DNA from: Oscillatoriaceae cyanobacterium Prado104
GTDB taxonomy: Bacteria > Cyanobacteriota > Cyanobacteriia > Cyanobacteriales > Microcoleaceae
Assembly: GCA_025454405.1 (NCBI GenBank)
Contig: JALOON010000061.1
Span: 1 to 41,949, forward strand
Reading direction: 5' to 3'
DNA length: 41,949 bases
The first letter of the stretch is position 1; every line of letters starts with the position of its first letter. The notes under the pieces are model-generated. The model did no database searches. It worked only from the letters and a program-made list of their open reading frames with translations, and was not told where the DNA came from. The position numbers were made by a program, and so were the translations under genes. This document shows positions 14,726-22,871 of this stretch, one piece after another.

Positions 14726-15814
14726 ATGCACTTCCAAACATTGCAAAAACCCGACGGCCGCCCGCTGACACTCTACAGCCGCTACCCAATTCCTGAAGGT
14801 ATCGCAGCCGTAAGTCCCAGCGATGAACCGGTACAAGCAAACCCGCATTTTCGCTGGCATCCTTTGCGGGGGGAATGGGTAGCCTATGCCAGCCACCGTC
14901 AGGGCAGAACATTCATGCCACCGCCGGAATACAACCCGCTGGCTCCTACAATTAATCCCAAATTTCCGACAGAATTGCCGCCGGGAAATTACGATGTTGC
15001 AGTGTTTGACAACCGCTTTCCTTCGATGACTTTGCAGGCAAAAAATGCACCTTTAAGTATTGTGGAAACTCTGCCAGCTAATGGCATTTGCGAAGTTGTG
15101 GTTTTCACTCAAGATCCGCTTGCTTCCCTCGGTGCGTTAGAATTATCTCACTTAGAATTGCTGTTAGAAGTATGGGCCGATCGCACTTCAGTTGTCGGCA
15201 GCAATCCCGAAATTCAATATGTCTTGCCTTTTGAAAATCGCGGCGTCGAAGTCGGAGTAACTTTGCATCACCCCCACGGGCAAATTTACGCCTATCCTTT
15301 CGTGCCACCGGTGCCGGGACGGATGTTAGAATGCCAGTCGGTGTACTATCAAAAAAATAGTTCCGGTTTGCTGCAAGATATGATTCAAAAAGAGATTGCC
15401 GACAAACAGCGAATCCTTTATTTAGACGAAGAGGCGATCGCATTTGTCCCAGCTTGCGCCCGCTATCCCTATGAAGTTTGGATTGCCACCATATCTCCTG
15501 TTGCTACCTTTATCGATCTTACCGAAAAACAGCGCCTCTCGCTCGCTAAAGCCTTAAAAACAGTCACTCTAAAATACGACGGTTTGTGGCACCGCCCGTT
15601 CCCTTATTTGATGGCTTGGTTTCAAGGGCCGACAGATGGCAAACCCCATCCCGAAGCGCACTTGCACGCCGAATTTTATCCGCCCTATAGATCGAGCGAT
15701 CGGCTAAAATATCTAGCAGGAACTGAACTCGCAGCCGGAATGTTTGCTAACGACGCATTACCAGAAGATAAAGCCAAAGAATTGCAAGCTGTACCAGTAA
15801 ATCTCTACACGTAG
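14726..15814 (+). CDS. galT: Galactose-1-phosphate uridylyltransferase
   Basis: 362 residues of the HIT-superfamily GalT. It exchanges UMP between UDP-glucose and galactose-1-phosphate in the Leloir pathway. The active-site motif HPHGQ is at 182-186 with nucleophile His184; NRGVEVGVTLHHPHGQIYAY and the C-terminal HPEAHLHAEFYPPYR are typical. The Zn-binding CxxC of E. coli GalT is missing, as in many bacterial relatives. Start ATG 14726 lies in an A-rich stretch with no evident Shine-Dalgarno. The stop codon lies inside the left terminal inverted repeat of the MITE-like element that follows, so that insertion may have supplied the present stop. Confidence 0.93.
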   Translation: MHFQTLQKPDGRPLTLYSRYPIPEGIAAVSPSDEPVQANPHFRWHPLRGEWVAYASHRQGRTFMPPPEYNPLAPTINPKFPTELPPGNYDVAVFDNRFPSMTLQAKNAPLSIVETLPANGICEVVVFTQDPLASLGALELSHLELLLEVWADRTSVVGSNPEIQYVLPFENRGVEVGVTLHHPHGQIYAYPFVPPVPGRMLECQSVYYQKNSSGLLQDMIQKEIADKQRILYLDEEAIAFVPACARYPYEVWIATISPVATFIDLTEKQRLSLAKALKTVTLKYDGLWHRPFPYLMAWFQGPTDGKPHPEAHLHAEFYPPYRSSDRLKYLAGTELAAGMFANDALPEDKAKELQAVPVNLYT

Positions 15815-16139
15815 GTTGGGTTGAACGAAGTGAAACCCAACACAAAGTTATAGCCTTTCTCAGGTAGATGAGGTACAGAAAAAAGCTCAAAAACTCTGAA
15901 ATTCAAAGGAGTACCTGCACCTCATGTTGATGAGAAAGGCTATATACTTGAAGGTGAGTTTTAATTTGCCCAACACAGAGTTATACTTGAAGGTGAGTTT
16001 TAATTTGCCCAACACAGAGTTATACTTGGAGTTGCGTTTCAATTTGCCCAACACAGAGTTATACTTAGATTTTGGTTGAAAATTTCCCTCCACTTACTTA
16101 TACTTGGAGTTGGGTTTCACTACGTTCAACCCAACCTAC
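15811..16139. mobile_element. MITE-like element with 31-bp terminal inverted repeats
   Basis: The left end (15811-15841, GTAGGTTGGGTTGAACGAAG onward) is the reverse complement of the right end (16109-16139, ending CGTTCAACCCAACCTAC) with one mismatch. Inside are a long imperfect hairpin (15850-15947, arms TATAGCCTTTCTCA and TGAGAAAGGCTATA) and a 39-bp tandem repeat. There is no believable ORF. Single ends of the same family lie at about 21449-21492 and 22759-22805. I read it as a non-autonomous palindromic element; its transposase is not in the window. No target-site duplication was identified. Confidence 0.75.
15943..16098. repeat. 39-bp tandem repeat, 4 copies
   Basis: Units begin TATACTTG at 15943, 15982 and 16021, and TATACTTA at 16060; a fifth start at 16099 merges with the right inverted repeat. 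The first two are identical (TATACTTGAAGGTGAGTTTT then AATTTGCCCAACACAGAGT), the third has a few changes, the fourth is decayed. Confidence 0.9.
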
Positions 16140-16164
16140 AGAGCTAGAGAGCGAGAGATATTCT

Positions 16165-17262
16165 ATGATAAACTCATTAAACCAAGAAGTCAATTTCAAA
16201 CTTGAATTCATCCGCAAAACTTTAACCGAAACAGGCACAAGCGCCCTGAGATTGCGCGGTAATGACTGGTTTTCCTGGGCAACGGCGGGCGCTTCCAATA
16301 CAGTTTTACTCGCCACAGAAACCGGAGTCGCAGAAGTTTTAATTACCGCTGAAAATGCTTTCATACTGACAGATGAAATCGAAGCTCAACGCTTGCAAGA
16401 TGAAGAATTGCCGGCAAATTTTCAAATGCATATCTATCCTTGGGCGGATGTTTCCCAGCGCGAATCTTTTGTTAAAGAAATGACTGCGGGCGGTAAAGTA
16501 ATGAGCGATCGACCGACTGTTCAAGAAAGAGCGATCGATCCATCTTTACGATCGCGCAAACAGATAATGATGTCAAGCGAATTAGAACGCTACCGGGAAG
16601 TCGGGCGCTTGGCTAGCGAAGCGATGACAGAGGTACTTACAGCGGCCAAACCGACATGGACGGAATATCAATTAGCTGGCGCGGGTGCCGAGGCATTGTG
16701 GGCGAGAGGCTTGCATCCAGCCCTGACATTAGCAGCAGGAGAAAGGCGCTTGCCGCTGTACCGCCACGCTACCCCAACAGGCGAACAAATCGGCAAACAA
16801 GCAATGCTGGTGTTTTGCGCGAGGGGCAGCGGTTTGTATGCCAATTTAACTCGATTTGTCTGTTTCGGTTCTTTGAAAAAACAGGATGCTGAATTGCACG
16901 AGAAAGTTCGAGAAATTGAAGCAGCAGCCCTGGATTTATGTCAGCCAGGAGTATCGCTAAACGCTGTTTATTACGCGCTGAAAATAGCTTACGAAGAACG
17001 CGGATATCCTCAAGCAATTCGGGAACACCATCAAGGGGGAACTACCGGATATTTGGCGCGGGAAATTGTAGCGAATCCCGGTACTTCTCAGATGTTAGCA
17101 GAAAATACGGTTGTGGCTTGGAATCCGAGTTTATCCGGTGCAAAAATTGAGGATACCTTTGCAATCTGCAGCAACGGAAACTTGGAAAATTTGACGTTCG
17201 ATCGCGCTTGGCCGAGTGTAGAAGTAGCCGGAAGATTGCGACCGGTTCCCCAAATAGTTTAG
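16165..17262 (+). CDS. M24 (creatinase/aminopeptidase P fold) protein, probably inactive
   Basis: 365 residues: an N-terminal creatinase-like domain (~1-165) and a pita-bread C-terminal domain (~170-350). Active M24 peptidases bind two metals with Asp, Asp, His, Glu, Glu. Here the usual (S)DxTR reads YANLTRF, so the second Asp is Asn, and the first Asp is absent from CARGSGLY. The His is kept (REHHQGGTTGY), the EPG Glu reads WNPSL, and only the last Glu (AKIEDTF) remains. On this hand alignment the metal site cannot form, so it is probably a pseudoenzyme. Start ATG 16165 was chosen because the upstream in-frame stretch is inside the repeat element; AGAGAGCGAGAGA precedes it. A palindromic repeat begins 7 bases after the stop. 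Confidence 0.8.
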   Translation: MINSLNQEVNFKLEFIRKTLTETGTSALRLRGNDWFSWATAGASNTVLLATETGVAEVLITAENAFILTDEIEAQRLQDEELPANFQMHIYPWADVSQRESFVKEMTAGGKVMSDRPTVQERAIDPSLRSRKQIMMSSELERYREVGRLASEAMTEVLTAAKPTWTEYQLAGAGAEALWARGLHPALTLAAGERRLPLYRHATPTGEQIGKQAMLVFCARGSGLYANLTRFVCFGSLKKQDAELHEKVREIEAAALDLCQPGVSLNAVYYALKIAYEERGYPQAIREHHQGGTTGYLAREIVANPGTSQMLAENTVVAWNPSLSGAKIEDTFAICSNGNLENLTFDRAWPSVEVAGRLRPVPQIV

Positions 17263-17268
17263 AGTTAA

Positions 17269-17327
17269 GGTTTGTAGTGCGGACTTTAGTCCGCTCCATC
17301 TTGCGGACTTAAGTCCGCACTACGAAC
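17269..17327. repeat. GTAGTG-ACTTTAGTCC palindromic element, copy C
   Basis: Near-perfect hairpin: left arm GGTTTGTAGTGCGGACTTTA then GTCCGC; right arm GCGGACTTAAGTCCGCACTA then CGAAC. It starts 7 bases after the M24 stop codon. Confidence 0.9.
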
Positions 17328-17369
17328 TTTACTTAGTCGGTCAATCGACCGGACTGAGAAAGGTTGTTT

Positions 17370-17567
17370 TTAAACTCTCAAAACAGGCATTTCAGGATTT
17401 TCGGGATTGGGAATTAAACGCTGATTCTTGCAATCTACTAGCAAATCCAAAGTTTCTAAAACAGTTTGACCGATTAGCACCATATCGCCTAAAACCATTG
17501 TCGCCTCTGTCGTCTCGCGCCCTTCCAGTTCAATGATAACAGGTTCCGTTAATCCTAAATTATAGCT
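17370..17567 (-). pseudogene. Clan AA aspartyl protease, C-terminal remnant
   Basis: An open stretch of 65 codons without a good start codon. It reads GLTEPVIIELEGRETTEATM, VLGDMVLIGQTVLETLDLLV and DCKNQRLIPNPENPEMPVLR before its stop. This is the end of the small cyanobacterial aspartyl-protease family, in which VLGD...LLG and PNPENP-type endings follow the missing DTGA active site. The 5' side runs into a stop at 17568 and then a GTGCGCGCTGCGCAC repeat at about 17583-17607, which may mark the break. It is too short and lacks the catalytic Asp. Codons and reading frame are still clean, so the loss seems recent. Confidence 0.75.
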
Positions 17568-17631
17568 TTAATCTCTAGTGGTAAGGTGCGCGCTGCGCAC
17601 CCTACAAATAGAGTCGGTACGTAAGTCCTAA

Positions 17632-18669
17632 CTATTCATCCTCAGCATAGATAAACCGATACAATTCGCTAGAATCAGGCTCGGGACTCTTCTCAGCAAA
17701 CTCCACCGCATCATCAATTACAGCTTCAATCTTTTTCTCGATCGCCTTTAACTCTTCAGCAGTTGCTAAAGTGCGATCGATCAAAAATGCAGCCAATTTC
17801 TTAATCGGATCGCGGGGGAACCAATACTCTTTTTCTTCCTTAGAACGCAACTCATCTGGATCTGCTAAAGAATGCCCCCGGAAGCGATAGGTCAAAGCCT
17901 CGATTAAAGTCGGTCCTTCACCGGCGCGCGCCCGCGCAACAGCTTCTTTTGCTACTTCCCGCACTGCCAAAACATCCATCCCGTCAACCTCATAACCGGC
18001 CATCCCAAAAGCATGAGCCTTCTTGTAAATTACCGGGTCAGAAGTAGCCCGATCGTGCGCCATTCCGATCGCCCATTTGTTGTTTTCTACAACATAAATA
18101 ATCGGCAACTTCCACAAAGCAGCCATGTTCAAACACTCAAAAAACTGCCCGTTATTCGCAGCACCATCGCCAAAAAAACAAGCAGTTACGCCATCGGAAC
18201 TCTCATCCCCCAAAGCCTCGCGGCGGTACTTAGATTGAAAAGCCGCCCCCGTAGCTACAGGAATTCCTTCAGCCACAAAAGCATAACCTCCCAACAACCG
18301 ATGTTCGGCCGAAAACATATGCATCGAACCGCCCCGCCCCTTCGAGCAACCGGTTGCCTTGCCGAACAATTCCGCCATCACCTCTCGCGCCGGCACTCCA
18401 GCACTCAAAGCGTGAACGTGATCCCGATAAGTGCTGCTGACGTAATCGTTGTCATCCCGGCGCATCGATCGAATCACACCTGTAGAGACCGCTTCCTGAC
18501 CGTTATACAAATGGACAAAACCAAACATCTTGCCCCGGTAATACATCTCAGCGCACTTATCCTCAAAAAAGCGCCCCAAGACCATATCCTCGTAGAGCAT
18601 CAAACCCTCTTCCCGAGAAATATCTGCGCTGTGCGCGTCAAAAGCTGGTAAAGTCCGTTCCTGAACCAT
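17632..18669 (-). CDS. pdhA: Pyruvate dehydrogenase E1 component, alpha subunit
   Basis: 345 residues, the usual length. Together with PdhB it decarboxylates pyruvate using thiamine diphosphate and hands the acetyl group to E2. Seen: RGKMFGFVHLYNGQEAVSTG and TYRDHVHALSAGV in the N-terminal part, the thiamine diphosphate motif GDGAANNGQFFECLNMAALW (167-186) closed by VENN (194-197), and RFRGHSLADPDELRSKEEKE in the phosphorylation-loop region. pdhB and the E2 gene are not neighbours, as is common in cyanobacteria. Start ATG 18669. The divergent gene is the Ftn2-like gene; the spacer between them is about 380 bases. Confidence 0.97.
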   Translation of the reverse strand: MVQERTLPAFDAHSADISREEGLMLYEDMVLGRFFEDKCAEMYYRGKMFGFVHLYNGQEAVSTGVIRSMRRDDNDYVSSTYRDHVHALSAGVPAREVMAELFGKATGCSKGRGGSMHMFSAEHRLLGGYAFVAEGIPVATGAAFQSKYRREALGDESSDGVTACFFGDGAANNGQFFECLNMAALWKLPIIYVVENNKWAIGMAHDRATSDPVIYKKAHAFGMAGYEVDGMDVLAVREVAKEAVARARAGEGPTLIEALTYRFRGHSLADPDELRSKEEKEYWFPRDPIKKLAAFLIDRTLATAEELKAIEKKIEAVIDDAVEFAEKSPEPDSSELYRFIYAEDE

Positions 18670-18724
18670 AAAAATTAATACCCGATCGGCTGTCTATTGC
18701 CAAATATTAGTTCAATGTGAAGTA

Positions 18725-18751
18725 CCCCAACTTGCTTTGCAGCAGTTGGGG
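18725..18751. repeat. CCCCAACT/AGTTGGGG hairpin upstream of pdhA
   Basis: Perfect 8-base stem around an 11-base loop with the flanks GTGAAGTA and CTTCC. The wording resembles hairpins at ends of IS200/IS605-type elements in cyanobacteria, but no other part of such an element is present. The rest of 18670-19052 shows no gene; it should hold the divergent promoters, which I could not place. Confidence 0.5.
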
Positions 18752-19052
18752 CTTCCAACAACAACCTATCACGTATGCGGTTTGGGAATTTCACCGAAAC
18801 CTTGAAGATCTGGGATACAGGTAGCAAAATATCGCAACAAGCACCAACCGAGTCCCGCAGCAACCCGGTGATTAATATTTTTGTCAAGATAAAATTGTGG
18901 CTCGCGCAGCCCATGCCCAGAAGTCCGCCATCAGCTTGACCGCATGGCGCGTAAGTACCAGCAAACAGAAAGCAGATCTTTGAGTACAATATCAGTACGA
19001 TCCAGTAATGAGATAGGCTAATTTAGTTGCTAGCGCTTTGGGTAAGTTGACT

Positions 19053-21371
19053 GTGCTTATTCCACTCGATTACTACCGAATCTTGGGTCTACCGATTCAA
19101 GCTACTGCCGAACAGTTGCAGCAGGCTCATCGCGATCGAACTTTACAGCTTCCGCGCCGGGAGTATTCCGAAGTTGCGATCGTTGCCCGCAGACAACTGC
19201 TCGACGAAGCCTGCGCTGTTCTGTCAGACCCAGACCAGCGCCAAGCTTACGATGCCAGTTTTTTAGCCAAAACTTACGATCGCGAGTCGGAAGCAGGAAT
19301 TGCAGGCAAGCACCAGAGGCCGAAAACCTCAGCAGGCGCTGCCACAGTCCTGCAAAATGAAGGAGAGGTCGATCGCTCCGAATCGGGAGTCACAGAAGCA
19401 ATTGCCGACCCCCACACTCCCAGTATTGAAATCAACGACAACCAATTCCTAGGAGCTCTGCTCGTACTGCAAGAACTGGGAGAATACGAACTCGTACAAA
19501 AACTCGGTCGCCCGTACCTCCACAGCGGCAGCATGGCCATCGCTGAAGGGCGCTTCGGCGACCCCCAGCTCGTGCGGCCGGATATAGTTTTAACAGTAGC
19601 CCTGGCGTCCCTGGAACTCGGTCGCGAGCAGTGGCAGCAGGGCCAATATGAAAATGCAGCCAAATCGCTAGACGCAGGTCAGGAACTGCTGCTGCGCGAA
19701 AGCCTATTTCCCAGCCTGAGGGGTGAAATGCAAACCGATATTTACAAGCTCCGTCCGTACAACATCTTAGAATTATTATCGCTCCCCGAAGAAAGAGTTG
19801 CCGAACGCCGCCGCGGACTGCAAATCCTCCGCGAAATGCTCCAAGAACGGGGCGGCATCGACGGCACCGGAGACGATCGATCGGGTTTGGGAATCGAAGA
19901 TTTTCTCCGCTTCGTCCAGCAACTGCGCAAACACCTAACCAGCAGCGAACAGCAGGCATTGTTTGAAGCAGAAGCAGCTCGCCCTTGTGCCGTCGCCACT
20001 TATCTCTCGGTATACACGCTGTTAGCTCAAGGATTTGCGACCAGACAGCCCTCAGCGATCCGCCGCGCCAAGCTGATGCTCGTGCAGCTAGGACGCCGCC
20101 AAGACGTTCACCTAGAAAAAGCCGTGTGTTCCCTGCTGCTGGGCCAGACAGAAGAAGCCAGCAGATCCCTGGAACTGAGTTCGGAAAAAGAACCCCTCGC
20201 TTTCATCCGCGAAAACTCCAAAGACTCGCCCGATTTATTGCCCGGCCTGTGCTTGTACGCAGAACACTGGCTGCAAGAAGAAGTGTTTCCCCATTTCCGC
20301 GACTTGGCACACCAATCAGTTTCACTCAAAGATTACTTTGCCGATCCCAAAGTCCAAGCCTATCTCGAATCTTTGCCCTCGGACTCGGAAACCTCCAACG
20401 AGTGGGTTGTAGTCCAGCCCCGTTCCGTAAAGCCCCAAGTCCGACCGCAACCGACAGGCAACCTCCAATCCCCGGCACAGGCGCAGCAGCGACTCGCTAC
20501 CGCAGCCCTAACCCCCGCAGCAGCAGCCGCCGCGGCAAGTTTAAATCCTCCCCCACCTGGAGTTGGGGCATCCTCGCAACCGCAGGCAGTTGCTCTCAAC
20601 CCGACAGCTAGCCAAGGGGCGAAACGCCCTGCCACCTCGACCGCAAAAGACCGCCGCCGCCCGAATTCGACCCGCCGCACGGGAAGCGGTAGCGGCCCGG
20701 CCGCCGAATTGCTCGATCGCGCCCGCACCAGCGCCCAGCAAGCTGCCACCCAACTCAAGTCCATGCCTAGAAATAGGCTGGCAATGCTCCTCGTCGGACT
20801 TTTCTTGAGCCTGTTAATTCTGTGGCTGATCCTCAGCATCATCGCCAGCGCCCTGCAAGCCCTCTCGGGTCCCACCCTCCAAGGAGAGCAAGCCCTAATC
20901 GGCTTGGAAGCGCCGCCCGTAGAAATTCCTACAGCACCAGCCCCCGAAACAGCAGCAGAACCGGCAGCCGCTCCCCCAGCAGCCGAGGGCGCGCTGACTG
21001 AGGAAACGGGCAAGCAAATTATTCAAAACTGGCTGTCTGCCAAAGCAGCAGCCTTGGGTCCAAAGCACGCGACAGAGGAATTGCAGCAAGTTTTGACGGA
21101 GCCAGCTTTGTCTCGCTGGCAAATGATGGCAGAAAACCAGCAGCGCAATAACACTCACCAGCGTTACGAGCACAGTCTCCAAGTTAGAGAAGTTCGCCCC
21201 AATCCCACCAATCCCGATCGCGCTGAGGTAGAAGCTCAGGTAGTAGAAAAAGCCCAAGCCTTTGAAGGCGAGCGCGAAACTGCTGCCCGCAACGACAACT
21301 TGCGCATCCGCTACGAATTGATCCGGCAAGACGGACAGTGGCGGATCATGAATTGGGAAGTTATGCGGTAG
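19053..21371 (+). CDS. ftn2: Cell division protein of the Ftn2/ZipN/ARC6 family
   Basis: 772 residues. The N-terminal J-like domain (PLDYYRILGLPIQATAEQLQ, DEACAVLSDPDQRQAYDASF) lacks the HPD motif. A long helical region (~110-450), an Ala/Pro/Gln-rich linker (~455-560) and one membrane helix (~577-600, LLVGLFLSLLILWLILSIIA) follow. The C-terminal ~120 residues are an IMS/DUF4101 domain (KQIIQNWLSAKAAALGPKHA to RQDGQWRIMNWEVMR). This matches Ftn2/ZipN, which tethers FtsZ at the membrane and scaffolds the divisome in cyanobacteria; plant ARC6 is its descendant. The GTG at 19053 puts PLDYY at the family start; TTG 19038 and TTG 19047 are alternatives. Confidence 0.9.
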   Translation: MLIPLDYYRILGLPIQATAEQLQQAHRDRTLQLPRREYSEVAIVARRQLLDEACAVLSDPDQRQAYDASFLAKTYDRESEAGIAGKHQRPKTSAGAATVLQNEGEVDRSESGVTEAIADPHTPSIEINDNQFLGALLVLQELGEYELVQKLGRPYLHSGSMAIAEGRFGDPQLVRPDIVLTVALASLELGREQWQQGQYENAAKSLDAGQELLLRESLFPSLRGEMQTDIYKLRPYNILELLSLPEERVAERRRGLQILREMLQERGGIDGTGDDRSGLGIEDFLRFVQQLRKHLTSSEQQALFEAEAARPCAVATYLSVYTLLAQGFATRQPSAIRRAKLMLVQLGRRQDVHLEKAVCSLLLGQTEEASRSLELSSEKEPLAFIRENSKDSPDLLPGLCLYAEHWLQEEVFPHFRDLAHQSVSLKDYFADPKVQAYLESLPSDSETSNEWVVVQPRSVKPQVRPQPTGNLQSPAQAQQRLATAALTPAAAAAAASLNPPPPGVGASSQPQAVALNPTASQGAKRPATSTAKDRRRPNSTRRTGSGSGPAAELLDRARTSAQQAATQLKSMPRNRLAMLLVGLFLSLLILWLILSIIASALQALSGPTLQGEQALIGLEAPPVEIPTAPAPETAAEPAAAPPAAEGALTEETGKQIIQNWLSAKAAALGPKHATEELQQVLTEPALSRWQMMAENQQRNNTHQRYEHSLQVREVRPNPTNPDRAEVEAQVVEKAQAFEGERETAARNDNLRIRYELIRQDGQWRIMNWEVMR

Positions 21372-21446
21372 AGAATGGGGAATGGGGCATTGGGAATTGG
21401 TAATTGCTGATTTCCGATCGGGCTTAGGTAAAAGTGAAATCCAACG

Positions 21447-21492
21447 TCAAGTCGAAGATGGTGTTGGGTTTCATTCTTCAACCCAACCTACA
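21447..21492. repeat. GGGTTTCATT-CAACCCAACCTAC repeat end
   Basis: One end of the family that forms the terminal inverted repeats of the element at 15811-16139 (GTTGGGTTTCATTCTTCAAC then CCAACCTAC). A related but more diverged piece lies at 22759-22805 between the two glycosyltransferases. G-rich GGGAATGGGGCATTGGGAAT lies just before it, at about 21374-21400. Confidence 0.7.
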
Positions 21493-21512
21493 TTATTATT
21501 GGGAGAAGTTTC

Positions 21513-22715
21513 TTGCAAATTATTGTTGAAGGCTGGCGTTTTATTTATCATTCTTACTGTGTTGCCAATCAATTTCAACTGCTAGAAATGCTCGATCGAC
21601 CCGAACTGCAGCTTTTCCACCGCGATATGCCCTACATCGATCCGGCTTGGGAAACACAAATTAGTTTGTTCGATCGACCCACTGAAACACTCCTGCGCAA
21701 CATTAAGAACCCGCATTCAACTCAACTTGCCGATGTTACCCTGCGAATGTATTGCCCTTGGAATTTCGCACGATCGACTAGCAGCGAAACCTGGGTATTT
21801 GCTGCTACTGAATGGGGGATTGTTACCAATAATTTATTAAATGGAATTGGCGTCAAATCGCTAACAGAAACTCCCGTCAATTCAGCAGCCAAAATTGTTA
21901 CGCCATCAAATTGGTCGAAAGCTGGATTAATTCGCAGCGGAGTGCAGCCCGATCGCATTGCTATCGTACCCCTCGGAGCCGATCCTAACATTTATTATCC
22001 GCTACCAGAAAGCGAACGTCAATTGCTCCGCCAAAACTTCGGTTGGTCGGACTATTTTATATTCTTAAATATCGGGGGTCAGACCGATCGCAAAGGAATT
22101 CGCCCATTATTAAAAGCCTTCGCTGCCACTGCTGACAAATATCCCCAAGCCAGATTAGTTTTAAAAGGTTCCGAATTGCTCTACCCTTCCAGAGATGTAA
22201 TAGCAACAGCCAGTCAAATTGTCCTCACCGATGCGGAAAGAGCTAAAGTTTTACCGCGCTTGATTTACACCGGCAACCAGCTATCATTTACTCAAATAGC
22301 CCAACTTTATCAAGCAGCAGATGCTTACGTTTCTCCCTACCTTGCCGAGGGTTTTAACCTGCCAGTTTTGGAAGCAGCAGCTTGCGGTTTGCCAGTCATT
22401 TGCACGGCGGGCGGACCGACGGACGATTTTACCGATCCCGACTTTGCAATGGCGATCGCAAGTAAATTTATTGGTGTGGAAATAGAAGGAGAAACTTTAT
22501 TTATTTTAGCACCAGTATGGGAACATTTGACTCAGTTGATGCAACGAGCGATCGCCCAACCAGAAATTGCTGCTAAAGCCCGGATTGCGGGCCCGCGTTT
22601 GGTAGCAGAAAACTTTACTTGGAAACGCGCGGTCGATCGGCTACTCGAAGTTATTTTACCGAAAAAACGCTCGGGAAAATTTGAAATATCCACTTTAAAA
22701 CCCATACTTTTGTAA
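21513..22715 (+). CDS. GT4-type glycosyltransferase 1
   Basis: 400 residues, GT-B fold. The N-terminal half begins MQIIVEGWRFIYHSYCVANQ; the C-terminal half has the donor-site pattern of family GT4: NIGGQTDRKGIRPLLKAF, RLVLKGSELL, and EGFNLPVLEAAACGLPVI with the two Glu of the EX7E motif. Such enzymes move a sugar from a nucleotide donor, usually in polysaccharide or glycolipid synthesis. Donor and acceptor are unknown. The start is a TTG at 21513 with GGGAGAAG 5 bases upstream, and the same IIxEGWRF start is found in the next gene. No signal or membrane helix is evident. Confidence 0.88.
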   Translation: MQIIVEGWRFIYHSYCVANQFQLLEMLDRPELQLFHRDMPYIDPAWETQISLFDRPTETLLRNIKNPHSTQLADVTLRMYCPWNFARSTSSETWVFAATEWGIVTNNLLNGIGVKSLTETPVNSAAKIVTPSNWSKAGLIRSGVQPDRIAIVPLGADPNIYYPLPESERQLLRQNFGWSDYFIFLNIGGQTDRKGIRPLLKAFAATADKYPQARLVLKGSELLYPSRDVIATASQIVLTDAERAKVLPRLIYTGNQLSFTQIAQLYQAADAYVSPYLAEGFNLPVLEAAACGLPVICTAGGPTDDFTDPDFAMAIASKFIGVEIEGETLFILAPVWEHLTQLMQRAIAQPEIAAKARIAGPRLVAENFTWKRAVDRLLEVILPKKRSGKFEISTLKPILL

Positions 22716-22871
22716 TCGAAATGTCATCCAACCACCAATTAAAATCAATGGTAATCTTGTAGGTTGGGTAGAGCGAAGCGAACCCTCCGTTTCACTGCGC
22801 CCAACAGAGAGATTTACGACCGCCAAACACAAAGCGGATACGCGATATGTCAAACAACAACCAATTAATTA

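Noticed and set aside
15887..16093. Small minus-strand protein with 13-residue repeats (KYNSVLGKLKLTF)
   Set aside because: It is only the 39-bp non-coding tandem repeat read in frame; it lies inside a MITE-like element and has no ribosome site.
18675..18989. 104-residue minus ORF upstream of pdhA
   Set aside because: Covers a hairpin repeat and a spacer, with no conserved features.
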